From contig JACPPG010000040.1 in NCBI GenBank assembly GCA_016191115.1, positions 23,136 to 87,135 on the forward strand: a DNA stretch of 64,000 bases, in the 5' to 3' direction. This document shows positions 18,178 to 26,573 of this stretch, one piece after another. Within the stretch, counting starts at the first letter, position 1. Each line of letters opens with the position of its first letter. The notes under the pieces were generated by a model, which saw nothing but the letters and a program-made list of their open reading frames with translations, did not search any database and was not told the DNA's origin. Source of the DNA: Planctomycetia bacterium. GTDB taxonomy: Bacteria > Planctomycetota > Planctomycetia > Pirellulales > JACPPG01. The position numbers were made by a program, and so were the translations under genes.

Positions 18178-18472
18178 TCATCTCCTGTGCGAGGGGCATG
18201 TGCAACCCGCCTTGTGCTTTCCGGGTCGCGGAACGAAAGGGGCCTTGCCTGGCCCAAACTTGGGAATGGTGATCGAGGTCACGGAGGACAGATCGACACG
18301 CAACGCGAAATCTGATTCCCTACGCTCGAACAAACCAACCGGCCGGAAAGTATACCAGGAAAAAGGCGGTGGGAATACTAGCGGCCGAAAAAGCGGGAGC
18401 GGGCGCGACTGCGGTTCGGCGGAAGCCTTCCCGCTCGCCTTGCCTTCCCTTCCCCTTGCCCGGAGCCGCGAA

Positions 18473-20191
18473 TCAGCGGTCTGCCGTGCCAGTGACCCCG
18501 GCGACCGGCAGCAGATCGGCCGGGTGGATCAGATTCAGGTCGTGACCGTGGTCGGCCGTCAGAATGACAACTGTCTGGTCCCAGGCGTTCCTGGCCTCGA
18601 CCCACTCGACCACCGCGCGAAACGCCTCGTCCCCACTTTTGACGGCGCCGATCGAGTTGTCGATGTTGTCGTCGTGATTGGCCCAATCGACTTCGCCCGC
18701 CTCGATCATGAGCCAGAATCCGACCATATTCGATTCGAGCACGGCCAGCGCCGCCCGGGCCATGTCCGCGAGCGTGGGATTCTCGTCGAGGTCGGCCTGG
18801 GTGTAAACCTCGGCCAGGCGACGCGCCCCGATCGTGGGGTCGTACTTCCCGTCCGCGGTGGCAAACGGCAAATGGTCGGTCTTGGCCCCGAACATGCCGA
18901 ACAGCCGCTTGCGATCGCGGGCCGCGGCGGCCGCCGCCTTGGCGAGCGACTGCCGGCCGTTTGCGCCGGACTGCCGCCGGGCGACGACGTATCGACCGCC
19001 CTGCGCCGCATCGATCCGCTCGACGTCGGCGGCAGCGATGTACTTGTTGCCCGGCGCGAAATTGACGCCCTGCTTCGCGTCTGCCTCGACGTCCGCGCCC
19101 CAGCCGGCGCCCAAGAGCACGTCGACGCCCGCCAGTGGCTGACGGCGATGAGCCACTGACGGCAATCCCACCAGATCGCGGGCAATGTCCTGGAAATCGT
19201 CGCGCGAGACATTGTGGGCGTACGCGCAGGCCGGCGTGGCGTGGCTGATCGGCACGCTGGTGACGACGCCGATGGCAAAGCCACGGGCTTGCAGCTCGTG
19301 CGCGACCGTCGGCACCTGCCTGCCCTCGGCGTCGACGTTCACGGCGTCGTTGTACGTCTTGATGCCGGCGCACAGGCTCGTGGCCGAGGCGGCTGAGTCG
19401 GTCACCGCGTGCGGCAGCTCGCGCGACTGACCGATGACGTAGGCCGGGTCGCTCCCTGGCGTCCAGGGATTTGGCCCGCCGCGAACGGCGTTGTACCCGC
19501 CGGGCGTCTTGCCGCCGGCGTTGCGCACGGTCTGGGCATCGGCGTCGATCTCGGTGCCGTCGTTGTGCGGGGAAGTGACGATGTAGCCGAAATCAGTCGG
19601 CGCGGCGCGGTAGTCGAGGAAATAGAGGCCCGTGCCCCGCCCTTCGCTGTAACCGACTTTCCCGGAACGATGCACGGCCGCGGCGCGGGTCGTCTGCCAG
19701 TCCATGCCATCGAACACGATAAGCACGATGTACTTCTTACCGGCCGCCGCCGCGGCCCGCTGCAACTGGCAGATGTCGGTCTGGTCGAAATACTCGGCCT
19801 GCGGATTGATCGTATCCGCGGGCATGCGGCCATAAAGCTTCGCCAGCCGGTCGGCATCGCGATAGACGCTGCGCTCGCCGCGAACCGAGTCGAGCGCGAT
19901 GCCGAAGGTGTAAACCGGGATGAGCCGATTCGAGTGTTTTGTCCAGCCTGAGTACTTTTCAGGACCAGCGCCCCAGTAGCCGAAGTGGGCCTTGCCCTCG
20001 GTGATGGCCTGTGTCTGGAGGTCCTTGACGTGGTCGGCCGTGGCGGTCGCGGAGAAGCCGGCGAGCAGCACCGCGATGATTGCGGAACGGGCGATCGCTA
20101 AAGAAACCCCCTCTCCCCTCGCGGGCGAGGGCGGGGGTGAGGGGGCGGAAAGGGGCCCAACGACGCGATCAAGGCGGGGCAAAGCGGGCAT
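18473..20191 (-). CDS. Alkaline phosphatase family protein, secreted
   Basis: About 572 residues from an ATG at 20191; the frame extends to 20254. The first ~30 residues include a run (SAPSPPPSPARGEGV) read from a GC-rich intergenic repeat, and the real signal peptide is LAIARSAIIAVLLAGFSATA. The PhoA-type core is visible: IVLIVFDGMDWQTTRAAAVH (metal Asp), HAVTDSAASATSLCAGIKTY (nucleophile Ser in TDSAAS), SVPISHATPACAYAH and, late, MIEAGEVDWANHDDNIDNSI with VVILTADHGHDLN. It hydrolyses phosphate monoesters in the periplasm. The exact start is uncertain; a repeat appears to have invaded the region around the start codon. Confidence 0.85.
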   Translation of the reverse strand: MPALPRLDRVVGPLSAPSPPPSPARGEGVSLAIARSAIIAVLLAGFSATATADHVKDLQTQAITEGKAHFGYWGAGPEKYSGWTKHSNRLIPVYTFGIALDSVRGERSVYRDADRLAKLYGRMPADTINPQAEYFDQTDICQLQRAAAAAGKKYIVLIVFDGMDWQTTRAAAVHRSGKVGYSEGRGTGLYFLDYRAAPTDFGYIVTSPHNDGTEIDADAQTVRNAGGKTPGGYNAVRGGPNPWTPGSDPAYVIGQSRELPHAVTDSAASATSLCAGIKTYNDAVNVDAEGRQVPTVAHELQARGFAIGVVTSVPISHATPACAYAHNVSRDDFQDIARDLVGLPSVAHRRQPLAGVDVLLGAGWGADVEADAKQGVNFAPGNKYIAAADVERIDAAQGGRYVVARRQSGANGRQSLAKAAAAAARDRKRLFGMFGAKTDHLPFATADGKYDPTIGARRLAEVYTQADLDENPTLADMARAALAVLESNMVGFWLMIEAGEVDWANHDDNIDNSIGAVKSGDEAFRAVVEWVEARNAWDQTVVILTADHGHDLNLIHPADLLPVAGVTGTADR

Positions 20192-20310
20192 TCTTTGGTG
20201 CTCGGCTAGGAGGGGTGTAACGCGGCGGGCATTGGATCGGAACGCGCCGGGCAAATGGTCTAATTAGTGTAGTCAACCGAGCCGCGGCTGCCATCACGGC
20301 GGGCCTGCCC

Positions 20311-20465
20311 AGGGCCGTTCACCGATTCAAGCTTGCCGGCGGCGCACCGGCGGGAAAGTGGGACAGGCACCGAGACGCAACGTTGGTCTGAAAGGGCTTG
20401 CGCTGTTTATGCTCGGAGCCAGTCCCATTTTCCCGCCTCGCCATTTTGAAAAACAGAATGGCCCT
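20311..20465 (+). mobile_element. 155-bp dispersed repeat, copy C (full length)
   Basis: Complete copy: it begins AGGGCCGTTCACCGATTCAA and ends with GAATGGCCCT, giving terminal inverted repeats AGGGCCRTTC. Inner arms GGCGGGAAAGTGGGACAGGC and GCCAGTCCCATTTTCCCGCC are also inverted. No clear target-site duplication. Sits between fwdC and the alkaline phosphatase gene. Confidence 0.9.
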
Positions 20466-20515
20466 ATCCGCGTTGGCAGGGACGCCATTCGGGCGTGCTC
20501 GCAACACAAGCCCGA

Positions 20516-20583
20516 CGGGCAAGCGAGGTTTCCTGAATCGCTCGCGGCGCACCCTCGCTTGCGCGCTTGCGATTCGGGCTTGT
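20516..20583. repeat. REP-like palindrome, second type
   Basis: Arms ACAAGCCCGACGGGCAAG and CTTGCGATTCGGGCTTGT flank a core with GCGAGG and CCTCGC. It follows copy C directly and precedes the stop of fwdC. Similar in build to the RAYT-linked REPs but with a different arm sequence. Confidence 0.55.
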
Positions 20584-20599
20584 ATCGGCAGCGTTTCCG

Positions 20600-21412
20600 T
20601 CAGCCCACAGGCCGCCAGACGAGGATTTCGCCGCGGCCCGGCACGGCCGAGTCGCCTGAATGGCACTGATAGGTTCCCTCGTGTGGTTCACAGGGAATCG
20701 AAATCCCCAGCGCCTGAAGGTGCCTGGCCATCAAGCGCATGAAGACCGGGTTGCCGTCGTAGTCGTGGGCGAAGGTCGGCAACAGAGGAACCTCCTTCAG
20801 CGTCACAATTGTGCCGCGGATCATCCAGGCGCCGGTGCGCAGTTCGGCGCCGCCGAGCAAGAAGATCGAGCCCCCTTTCATTTGCAGGCCCGCGAAGTCG
20901 CGCACCGGCCCGCGGACAACGATGATCCCGCGTCGCATCCGCATGCCGACCTCGAGGCCGGCTGCGCCGTCGACGATCACCGTGCCGCCCGTCATCCCCT
21001 TGGGACTTCCACGGTAGCCGGCGCCGATTTGGCCCCCGGCGTTGCCGTGGATGTGGATCGAGCCGCCCGACATTTCGGCGCCGACCCAGTCCGAGGCGTT
21101 GGCCGAGACTTCGATCGTTCCTCCTTTCATGTACGCTCCCAAGTGCATGCCGGCGTTTCCCTCGACGGCGATCTTTCCGCGGGTCATGCCGCGGCCGATC
21201 CATTTGACATTTCCGGCGTCCCCGCGGATCGCGAGCTCGTCGCCGGCTTCCCCTTCCACGTCGAAGAACTCATCGACGCGGTACGGGTGCTTGCCCAAGA
21301 GCACGGGCAGAGCGCGGACCGCGTCACACGACAGATTCGCCGTAACGTCGGGGGATAGCGACTCCGCTTCGAGCGGCACGGCGGTTCGCTCTTTGAGCGT
21401 CAAGGTGATCAT
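20600..21412 (-). CDS. fwdC: Formylmethanofuran dehydrogenase subunit C
   Basis: 270 residues from the ATG at 21412, two bases after the fwdA stop. The protein is a parallel beta-helix of glycine-rich repeats typical of FwdC/FhcC and the glutamate-synthase C-terminal domain: DELAIRGDAGNVKWIGRGMT, KIAVEGNAGMHLGAYMKGGT, SIHIHGNAGGQIGAGYRGSP and GGTVIVDGAAGLEVGMRMRR. It is the scaffold that joins the FwdA amidohydrolase to the FwdB redox subunit. The C-terminus (LQALGISIPCEPHEGTYQCH) is an extension seen in bacterial versions. Last gene of the fwd operon here; a formyltransferase (fhcD/ftr) gene, expected next in Fhc clusters, is absent. Confidence 0.93.
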   Translation of the reverse strand: MITLTLKERTAVPLEAESLSPDVTANLSCDAVRALPVLLGKHPYRVDEFFDVEGEAGDELAIRGDAGNVKWIGRGMTRGKIAVEGNAGMHLGAYMKGGTIEVSANASDWVGAEMSGGSIHIHGNAGGQIGAGYRGSPKGMTGGTVIVDGAAGLEVGMRMRRGIIVVRGPVRDFAGLQMKGGSIFLLGGAELRTGAWMIRGTIVTLKEVPLLPTFAHDYDGNPVFMRLMARHLQALGISIPCEPHEGTYQCHSGDSAVPGRGEILVWRPVG

Positions 21413-21414
21413 CT

Positions 21415-23049
21415 TCAGCCGTGTCCGTCCAACTGCCGCACGTCCGCCCCTTCGAGCCGCTCGAGTTCCACGGGATAGTTCTCGAAGGACATGGTGTAGT
21501 ATTGCTGAAAGAGCGGGCGCAAATACTCCTCGATCGCACCGTCGTAGGTCGGCTGCACGATGAACTCCCTTCCTTCGCTCATCTTGCGAATCTCGCCTTC
21601 CTCGACCACGATCTCTCCGCCTTTGATGACATACCGCGGGTAACGGAAGAGCAATTCGCCGTCGGGCTTTTCGTTGTAGATGGCCAGGTCCGCGTCGGCG
21701 CCGATGCCCAGGCGCCCCTTGTTCGCGAGCCCCAGGGCCCGGGCCGGTCCGGCTGAGGTGATCGTGGCGATATCCAGCAGCGAATACTCGCGATCGAGAT
21801 CGCCCAGGGTCGTGCGGCTTTGGGCCTTGGCGGGCAGCTTCTTTACGCGCTCGCGGCGAACGTCGGCGTGCATCAGCAGGTGAATGATCTCCGGATACCG
21901 CCAGAAGCAAGCGCCGTTCGGATGATCGGTGGTCAGGAAAACGCGCCACGGATCGTCGATCAATAGCAGTAGCTCGAGCCCCACCGCCCACTGCACGGCG
22001 TTCACCAGGTTGCTGCCTTTGTAGGTGTAGGGAACGATGCCGCATCCCGTCTCGTTCTCGACGTCGAGATTGCCCCATTTCTTCCCGGTGAGCTGATGCA
22101 GCAAATGCTGCCAGGGGCCGTCGGCGGTGATCGTCACGGCGTTGCCGAACAGGATCGCGCCCGCGTCGCAGGTGAGATTCGGATGGGCGTTAAAGTATTC
22201 GGCGATCGCGGCGGCCTCGGAGCGCATCGTGTGCCAATCGGCACCCCCGTAGGAATGGAACTGCAGATGCGCCATGTGGGCCCGATTCCCCTCCAGGACC
22301 TTCATCGTTTCCAAAGTGGTGGCGACGTTGCCCGGCACGCCCAGGTTGTTGCAGTGCAAGTGCAGCGGATGGGGCAGGCCAAGCTGGTCGACGATGTGCG
22401 CGAGGCTGGCGATGATCTTTGCCGGCGTCACGTTGCTATAGCCGACAACCGGCTCGGAGAGGGTTTTGGCGTCCTTTCCCCATTTCCAGGCGGTGACTCC
22501 GCCGGGGTTGACGGCCTTGACGCCGTATCCCTTGGCGGCCCAGATCAACCAGGCGACGACCTCTTTCGCCCGCTCGATCTCGCCCGCCTCGAGCAGGTCC
22601 AGCACGATTTCGTTGTTGGCCATCAGGACGCAGCAACCTTTGTCCACGATGGGCGTATCGCGCAGCTCCTCGTGCGTGTGCTTGGCGCTCAGGATCGGGA
22701 CGGCCGCTTCGACGACGGTCGTGTAGCCCATGCCGGCGTACAGGTATCCCGTGGCGAAGGTGGTGGGGGTCTGACCACCGAGGCCGGCCCGGCGCTCGGG
22801 CGTGTGCAGGAAGGCCGTGGCCTGGCGGTGGTTCTCCGGCGTCATCGCCCGGGCGAAGTTGAGCGCGGCGCCGGCGACGTGCGTGTGGATATCGACCCCG
22901 CCGGGAAAGACGATCATGCCGCGGGCGTCGATCACGCGACCGCCGTCGACCGCGGCGACGATGCGGCCGTCCGCGATCGAAATATCCTTGACCACGCCGT
23001 CGATGCCGTTCGCGGGATCGTAGACCTTGCCGCCGGTGATTCGCAGCAT
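21415..23049 (-). CDS. fwdA: Formylmethanofuran dehydrogenase subunit A (amidohydrolase)
   Basis: 544 residues from the ATG at 23049 (GTG immediately upstream, GGAG 8 bases before). It is an amidohydrolase-superfamily protein with a dinuclear metal site: GGVDIHTHVAG (His55 and His57), VKAVNPGGVTAWKWGKD (site of the bridging Lys), LHLHCNNLGVPGN, HLQFHSYGG and FLTTDHPNG (late Asp). In the archaeal enzyme this subunit moves formate to and from methanofuran at the end of a channel from the Mo/W site. It lies between fwdB (43 bp upstream) and fwdC (2 bp). Length matches the usual ~550-570 residues. Confidence 0.95.
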   Translation of the reverse strand: MLRITGGKVYDPANGIDGVVKDISIADGRIVAAVDGGRVIDARGMIVFPGGVDIHTHVAGAALNFARAMTPENHRQATAFLHTPERRAGLGGQTPTTFATGYLYAGMGYTTVVEAAVPILSAKHTHEELRDTPIVDKGCCVLMANNEIVLDLLEAGEIERAKEVVAWLIWAAKGYGVKAVNPGGVTAWKWGKDAKTLSEPVVGYSNVTPAKIIASLAHIVDQLGLPHPLHLHCNNLGVPGNVATTLETMKVLEGNRAHMAHLQFHSYGGADWHTMRSEAAAIAEYFNAHPNLTCDAGAILFGNAVTITADGPWQHLLHQLTGKKWGNLDVENETGCGIVPYTYKGSNLVNAVQWAVGLELLLLIDDPWRVFLTTDHPNGACFWRYPEIIHLLMHADVRRERVKKLPAKAQSRTTLGDLDREYSLLDIATITSAGPARALGLANKGRLGIGADADLAIYNEKPDGELLFRYPRYVIKGGEIVVEEGEIRKMSEGREFIVQPTYDGAIEEYLRPLFQQYYTMSFENYPVELERLEGADVRQLDGHG

Positions 23050-23092
23050 CACTTCTCCGTTCGGCTGGCGGCGGGCTGTTCCGTGTGCGGGC

Positions 23093-24424
23093 CTAGTTCG
23101 TCGGTGCCATCGCCGCGGGACGTTGCGCCCAGGCGGGCTTTTTGGCGACCGCTTCGCGGATCCGCCGGATCACCTCTTCGTCGGTCGGATACGGCGACAC
23201 AAGCGCCGGCCGAAGCGGCAGCGGAATCTCATCCATGCGATACACGGTCCCCGGCGCGCTGATGCCCGTGGCGGCCGTGGTAATGTGCACGCGGGCCAGG
23301 CGGCTGGTGTGCGTGACTTTGGGGTCGAGGACGATCGTGGGGATGCGGGCCAGGTGGTCGATGCCCGGCTGCGGCATCGTGGCGCCTGGATCGGCGCCCA
23401 GCACCAGCGCCGCATCCACGTCGCCGCGAACCAGCAAGTCCACCGTCGAAAACTCGCCCGGGTTGAACCGCGGATAGCCGCGGCACAGGCTCACCCCGAA
23501 CGGATAGCCCGTGCTCCACCGCATCACCATGTCGGAGCCAGTTACGTTGCCGTGTCCGCGCATGGGCATGGTGACAAACTTGGTAAAGGCGTTCAACTCG
23601 GCGGCCAGCATCAGGACCGCGGCCGAGTTCATGTGCTTCCCCCGGGTCATGGACAGGCCCATGCCGAAAAAAATCACCCCGAACCGCGCTTGCTTCATCC
23701 TGTCGGCCAAATCCCGCAACTGCTCGATCGACAGCCCGGTTTCGGCGACGCTTGCCTCGTTCACGCGGTGGCCTTTGACGAGGGCCCGCAACGTGGTCAG
23801 GATTTCAAAGTCCTTGCCGGGCTTGATCTGGAGGAAGATATCCGCGGCGCGGGCGCTGGGCGTCTCGCGAATGTCCACCAGCACCATCGTCCGGTCCTTG
23901 CGGCCGTTAGGGACGAACTTTCCCTTCTGTGTCAGGGTGTACTTGGTAAAGTGCCGGGGATGGCACTCGGCCGGGTTGCCTCCCCAGTACACGATAAAGT
24001 CTGCCCGATTCTTGATTTCGCCTAACGTACACGTGACCTTGCCACCCAACTGGGCGGCGATTTCTGTTGGCCCGTGTCACAACGAGGTATGGCTGTCGAT
24101 CACGCCGCCGGCCAGCTCGGCGAGCGATATCGCCTCGCGCTGCGCCTCGCAGGTGATGTTGCTGAGACCGTAGACCAGGGGCATGTGCGCCTTGTACAGG
24201 TGGTCGGCCGCGGTGTCGATGGCCGTGTCGAGCGTGGCGGGTTGCCCGTCCACGAGCGCCTCCGGGTACAGACGCTCCGCCGTGTGGTTGCGAAACCACG
24301 CCTCGCCGAGACTGCACGCGTGCTTGGTCTTGACGATTTTCTCGGCGTCGGCGTGCAGCTCGATATCGTCGCAGACGCAGCCGCAGAAGGTGCACGTGGC
24401 GTGTTGCACAATGTTCAGGCTCAT
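23093..24424 (-). CDS. fwdB: Formylmethanofuran dehydrogenase subunit B, selenoprotein (in-frame TGA)
   Basis: One frame of 443 codons from ATG 24424 (GAGG upstream) to 23093, interrupted only by TGA at 24077-24079, codon 116. The first part has the 4Fe-4S motif CTFCGCVCDD (Cys11, 14, 16 or 18) and Cys37. After the TGA comes HGPTEIAAQLGGKVTCTLGE and the Mo/W-bis-pterin oxidoreductase body (IVYWGGNPAECHPRHFTKYT, FFGMGLSMTRGKHMNSAAVL, LVLGADPGATMPQPG). In known FwdB/FmdB proteins the residue here is the Cys that ligates W or Mo; some methanogens have Sec (FwuB). So UGA most likely encodes Sec116. A bare stop would leave a useless 115-residue N-terminus. The flanking selenocysteine genes support this. 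Confidence 0.9.
24041..24058 (-). promoter_or_regulatory. Candidate bacterial SECIS hairpin in fwdB
   Basis: The RNA reads GCCGCCC-AGUU-GGGUGGC: a 7-bp stem (one G-U pair) with a 4-nt loop. It starts 18 nt after the UGA codon and the loop is at +26 to +29, within the usual 16-37 nt spacing; G is the second loop base, as in many bacterial SECIS loops. It would bind the SelB winged-helix domain. The stem is GC-rich and coding, so chance pairing is possible. Confidence 0.6.
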
Positions 24425-24561
24425 CAGATGCCTCGATTCAGGGCCAATGTTGATCTTGTCTCTCGAAGTCAAATGGATTCTTCCGACGGCCGACCGCGCG
24501 ACGGCGCGGCGGCGCTTCATGGCTTGTCATTCTCGCCCGGACCGGGCGGCACGACGAACGT

Positions 24562-24717
24562 TCACCCAAGCTCCCGGCCGAGGTAACTGCCGCGAATGCG
24601 GCGCGGACGGTAGCGGCCGACGTCAATCAGCTCCCATGCCTGGGGTTTTTCACCCCCATCCTCTGGAAGCGCGCTCCGCTCGGGTTCTTGAGCATCGTTA
24701 CGTGACTCGGCTTTCAT
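24562..24717 (-). CDS. Small basic protein in the fwd operon
   Basis: A 51-residue frame from ATG 24717 (GAGAGG upstream) ending YRPRRIRGSYLGRELG. It sits between fwdD and fwdB on the same strand, with a good ribosome-binding site, and its Arg-rich C-terminal motif looks like one I associate with short planctomycete proteins. No fold or function can be assigned. It may be a subunit or an assembly factor, or merely a spacer ORF. Confidence 0.45.
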   Translation of the reverse strand: MKAESRNDAQEPERSALPEDGGEKPQAWELIDVGRYRPRRIRGSYLGRELG

Positions 24718-24774
24718 TCCAAACCTCTCTGTCGAAAGGAAGCGGTTCTTGGCTGTCAAAACGAAGCGGGGAAT

Positions 24775-25149
24775 TCACGGCGCCCCTTCGGCGGCTTGCT
24801 GGCTGGATTCCGGCGCGACGGGCTCGATCTCGACCTCCCAACCCTTGGAGGTCGGCATGCCTGTCCCGTCGGTGGTCTGGCCCATGAGACGACATGTGGG
24901 CGGGCCGTACGGGACAAAAATCATTCCGGCCGGAACTTTACCTTCCTTGCACTGGAACAGGCCTTCGCCGTTGTCGGAACGGACGCGGACGGTGCCGCCC
25001 GACTCGATGCCGGCCTCTTTCATATCGTCGGGATGCATGATCAAAGTTGTGACCATGGCCAGATACTCAGGGCTGTCCTTCGAGATGTTGATCTGCTGGC
25101 CCTGTTTGGTCGTGCGGCCGGCGTTCATGATGTAGCGCTTGCCCGTCAT
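24775..25149 (-). CDS. fwdD: Formylmethanofuran dehydrogenase subunit D (molybdopterin dinucleotide-binding)
   Basis: 124 residues from ATG 25149 with GGAGG upstream. It is the small C-terminal domain of DMSO-reductase-type enzymes made as a separate protein: GRTTKQGQQINISKDSPEYL, MHPDDMKEAGIESGGTVRVR and VPAGMIFVPYGPPTCRLMGQ, then TDGTGMPTSKGWEVEIEPV. In archaeal Fwd/Fmd this subunit closes the bis-pterin site over FwdB. Bacterial Fhc complexes use the name FhcD for an unrelated formyltransferase, so this is the archaeal-type FwdD. It starts the minus-strand operon; selD is divergent 360 bp away. Confidence 0.9.
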   Translation of the reverse strand: MTGKRYIMNAGRTTKQGQQINISKDSPEYLAMVTTLIMHPDDMKEAGIESGGTVRVRSDNGEGLFQCKEGKVPAGMIFVPYGPPTCRLMGQTTDGTGMPTSKGWEVEIEPVAPESSQQAAEGAP

Positions 25150-25296
25150 CGGCGACCTCCGGTTCGCCGGCCAGGCGCGTCTGTGTGGAACTCAAAAGTC
25201 AGCGATTTCTTCAAGACGACACCCCGAACGGTCGCGGGCCCAAACCATCAGTTTACTAGCAGCCGCGCGAGCGTAAAGGGAAGGCCGCAACGATTC

Positions 25297-25434
25297 AGGG
25301 CCGTTCACAGATTCAAGCTTGCCGGCGGCGCACCGGCGGGAAAGTGGGACAGGCACCGAGACGCAACGTTGGTCTGAAAGGACTTGCGCTGTTTATGCTC
25401 GGAGCCAGTCCCATTTTCCCGCCTCGCCATTTTG
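25297..25434 (+). mobile_element. 155-bp dispersed repeat, copy D (upstream of selD)
   Basis: Begins AGGGCCGTTCACAGATTCAA; the right end is replaced by TTTGCGTTTGTCGACTCC. It lies in the divergent gap between fwdD and selD, 74 bp before the selD start, and its sequence stays open in the selD frame, which explains an apparently longer reading frame. Confidence 0.85.
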
Positions 25435-25508
25435 CGTTTGTCGACTCCTTGCCTTGGGGGTGTCAGAAGGGGACACTGCGGGAACGTCCTCATTTACAAA
25501 GGTTTTTG

Positions 25509-26573
25509 ATGACCGAACCTGTCCGGCTCACAAAATTCGCCAAGCGCGCCGGATGTGCCGCCAAGCAACCGCCCGGCTTCCTGTTGTCGATCCTCCCCTC
25601 GCTGCCGTCGATCACCGACCCGAACGTGCTGGTCGGCTGCGCCACGGCCGACGACGCGGCCGTGTATCGACTCACGGACGACCTGGCGCTCGTGCTGACG
25701 ACCGATTTTTTCACGCCGATCGTCGATGACCCCTACGACTTCGGCGCCGTGGCCGCGGCGAACGCCTTGAGCGACGTGTACGCCATGGGAGGAAAGCCGC
25801 TCACGGCGCTCAGCCTGGTGGGCTTTCCCGACGCCGTGCTGCCGCCAGAAGTCCTGGTCGAGATTCTACACGGAGCGGCCGACAAGGCCGCCGAAGCGGG
25901 CATTGCCATCGTCGGCGGGCACACCATCAAATCGGAAGAGCCGATTTTCGGGCTCGCCGTCGTCGGCACCGTGGCCCCGGATCGCGTGCTGGCCAACGAC
26001 AAGGCCCTGCCCGGCGACTTGCTGATTCTGACAAAGCCCCTCGGCTTGGGAATCATCACCACCGCCGCGAAGAACGGGGCCGATCATCGGGGCGCGATCG
26101 CCGCGGCCATTCGTGTGATGACTACGCTCAATCGGGCCGCATCCGAAATCATTGCGGCAGCGGGCGCGCACGCGCTCACGGACGTCACGGGCTTCGGCCT
26201 GCTCGGGCATCTGCGAAACATGGCCGCCGCGAGCCGCGTCGGCGCCCGCGTCTGGCTGGACCGCGTGCCGGTCCTTGCGCCCGCGTGGGAGTACGTGCGG
26301 GCGGGGATTTCTCCGGGGGGCACGCACGCGAACCATCGATTCCTCAGCGAATGGGTTAGCTACGCTTCGGACGTCAGCGAAGAGGACCAGTTGATGCTGT
26401 GCGACGCACAGACGTCGGGCGGTCTATTGGCGGCCGTGGCGTCTGATCGGGCCGATGGCATGCTCGCGTCGTTGCACGCCACCGGCGCGGCAGAGGCCGC
26501 CGTGATCGGCACGATCGAAACGGAGACACCCGGCCGTATCGTCGTTGTCCGCACCGAAGGGGCCGGCGGATGA
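25509..26573 (+). CDS. selD: Selenide, water dikinase
   Basis: 354 residues from ATG 25509. It makes selenophosphate from selenide and ATP, the selenium donor for Sec-tRNA. The active-site segment is LTKFAKRAGCAAKQPPG with Cys16 and Lys19, matching Cys17 and Lys20 of E. coli SelD; the second Cys of GCGCK is Ala here. Other motifs: ADDAAVYRLTDDLALVLTTD (metal-binding Asp), AVAAANALSDVYAMGGKPLT, GGHTIKSEEPIFGLAVVG and ALTDVTGFGLLGHL, ending near LLCDAQTSGGLL (MLCDAQTSGGLLAAV). The frame open upstream to 25344 is repeat sequence. The gene overlaps the downstream cysteine desulfurase by ATGA. Confidence 0.96.
   Translation: MTEPVRLTKFAKRAGCAAKQPPGFLLSILPSLPSITDPNVLVGCATADDAAVYRLTDDLALVLTTDFFTPIVDDPYDFGAVAAANALSDVYAMGGKPLTALSLVGFPDAVLPPEVLVEILHGAADKAAEAGIAIVGGHTIKSEEPIFGLAVVGTVAPDRVLANDKALPGDLLILTKPLGLGIITTAAKNGADHRGAIAAAIRVMTTLNRAASEIIAAAGAHALTDVTGFGLLGHLRNMAAASRVGARVWLDRVPVLAPAWEYVRAGISPGGTHANHRFLSEWVSYASDVSEEDQLMLCDAQTSGGLLAAVASDRADGMLASLHATGAAEAAVIGTIETETPGRIVVVRTEGAGG

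Noticed and set aside
20600..22078. A 492-codon reading frame extending fwdC upstream across fwdA
   Set aside because: The extra ~220 residues are Arg-rich shadow sequence of fwdA read in another frame; the real protein starts at 21412.
23093..24520. fwdB as two broken genes or a frameshift
   Set aside because: The two halves are in the same frame and joined by a single TGA at the exact metal-ligand codon; no base gain or loss is needed, and Sec machinery is adjacent.
25344..25508. Longer selD N-terminus
   Set aside because: These codons are the open frame of repeat copy D and do not resemble SelD; the natural start is 25509.
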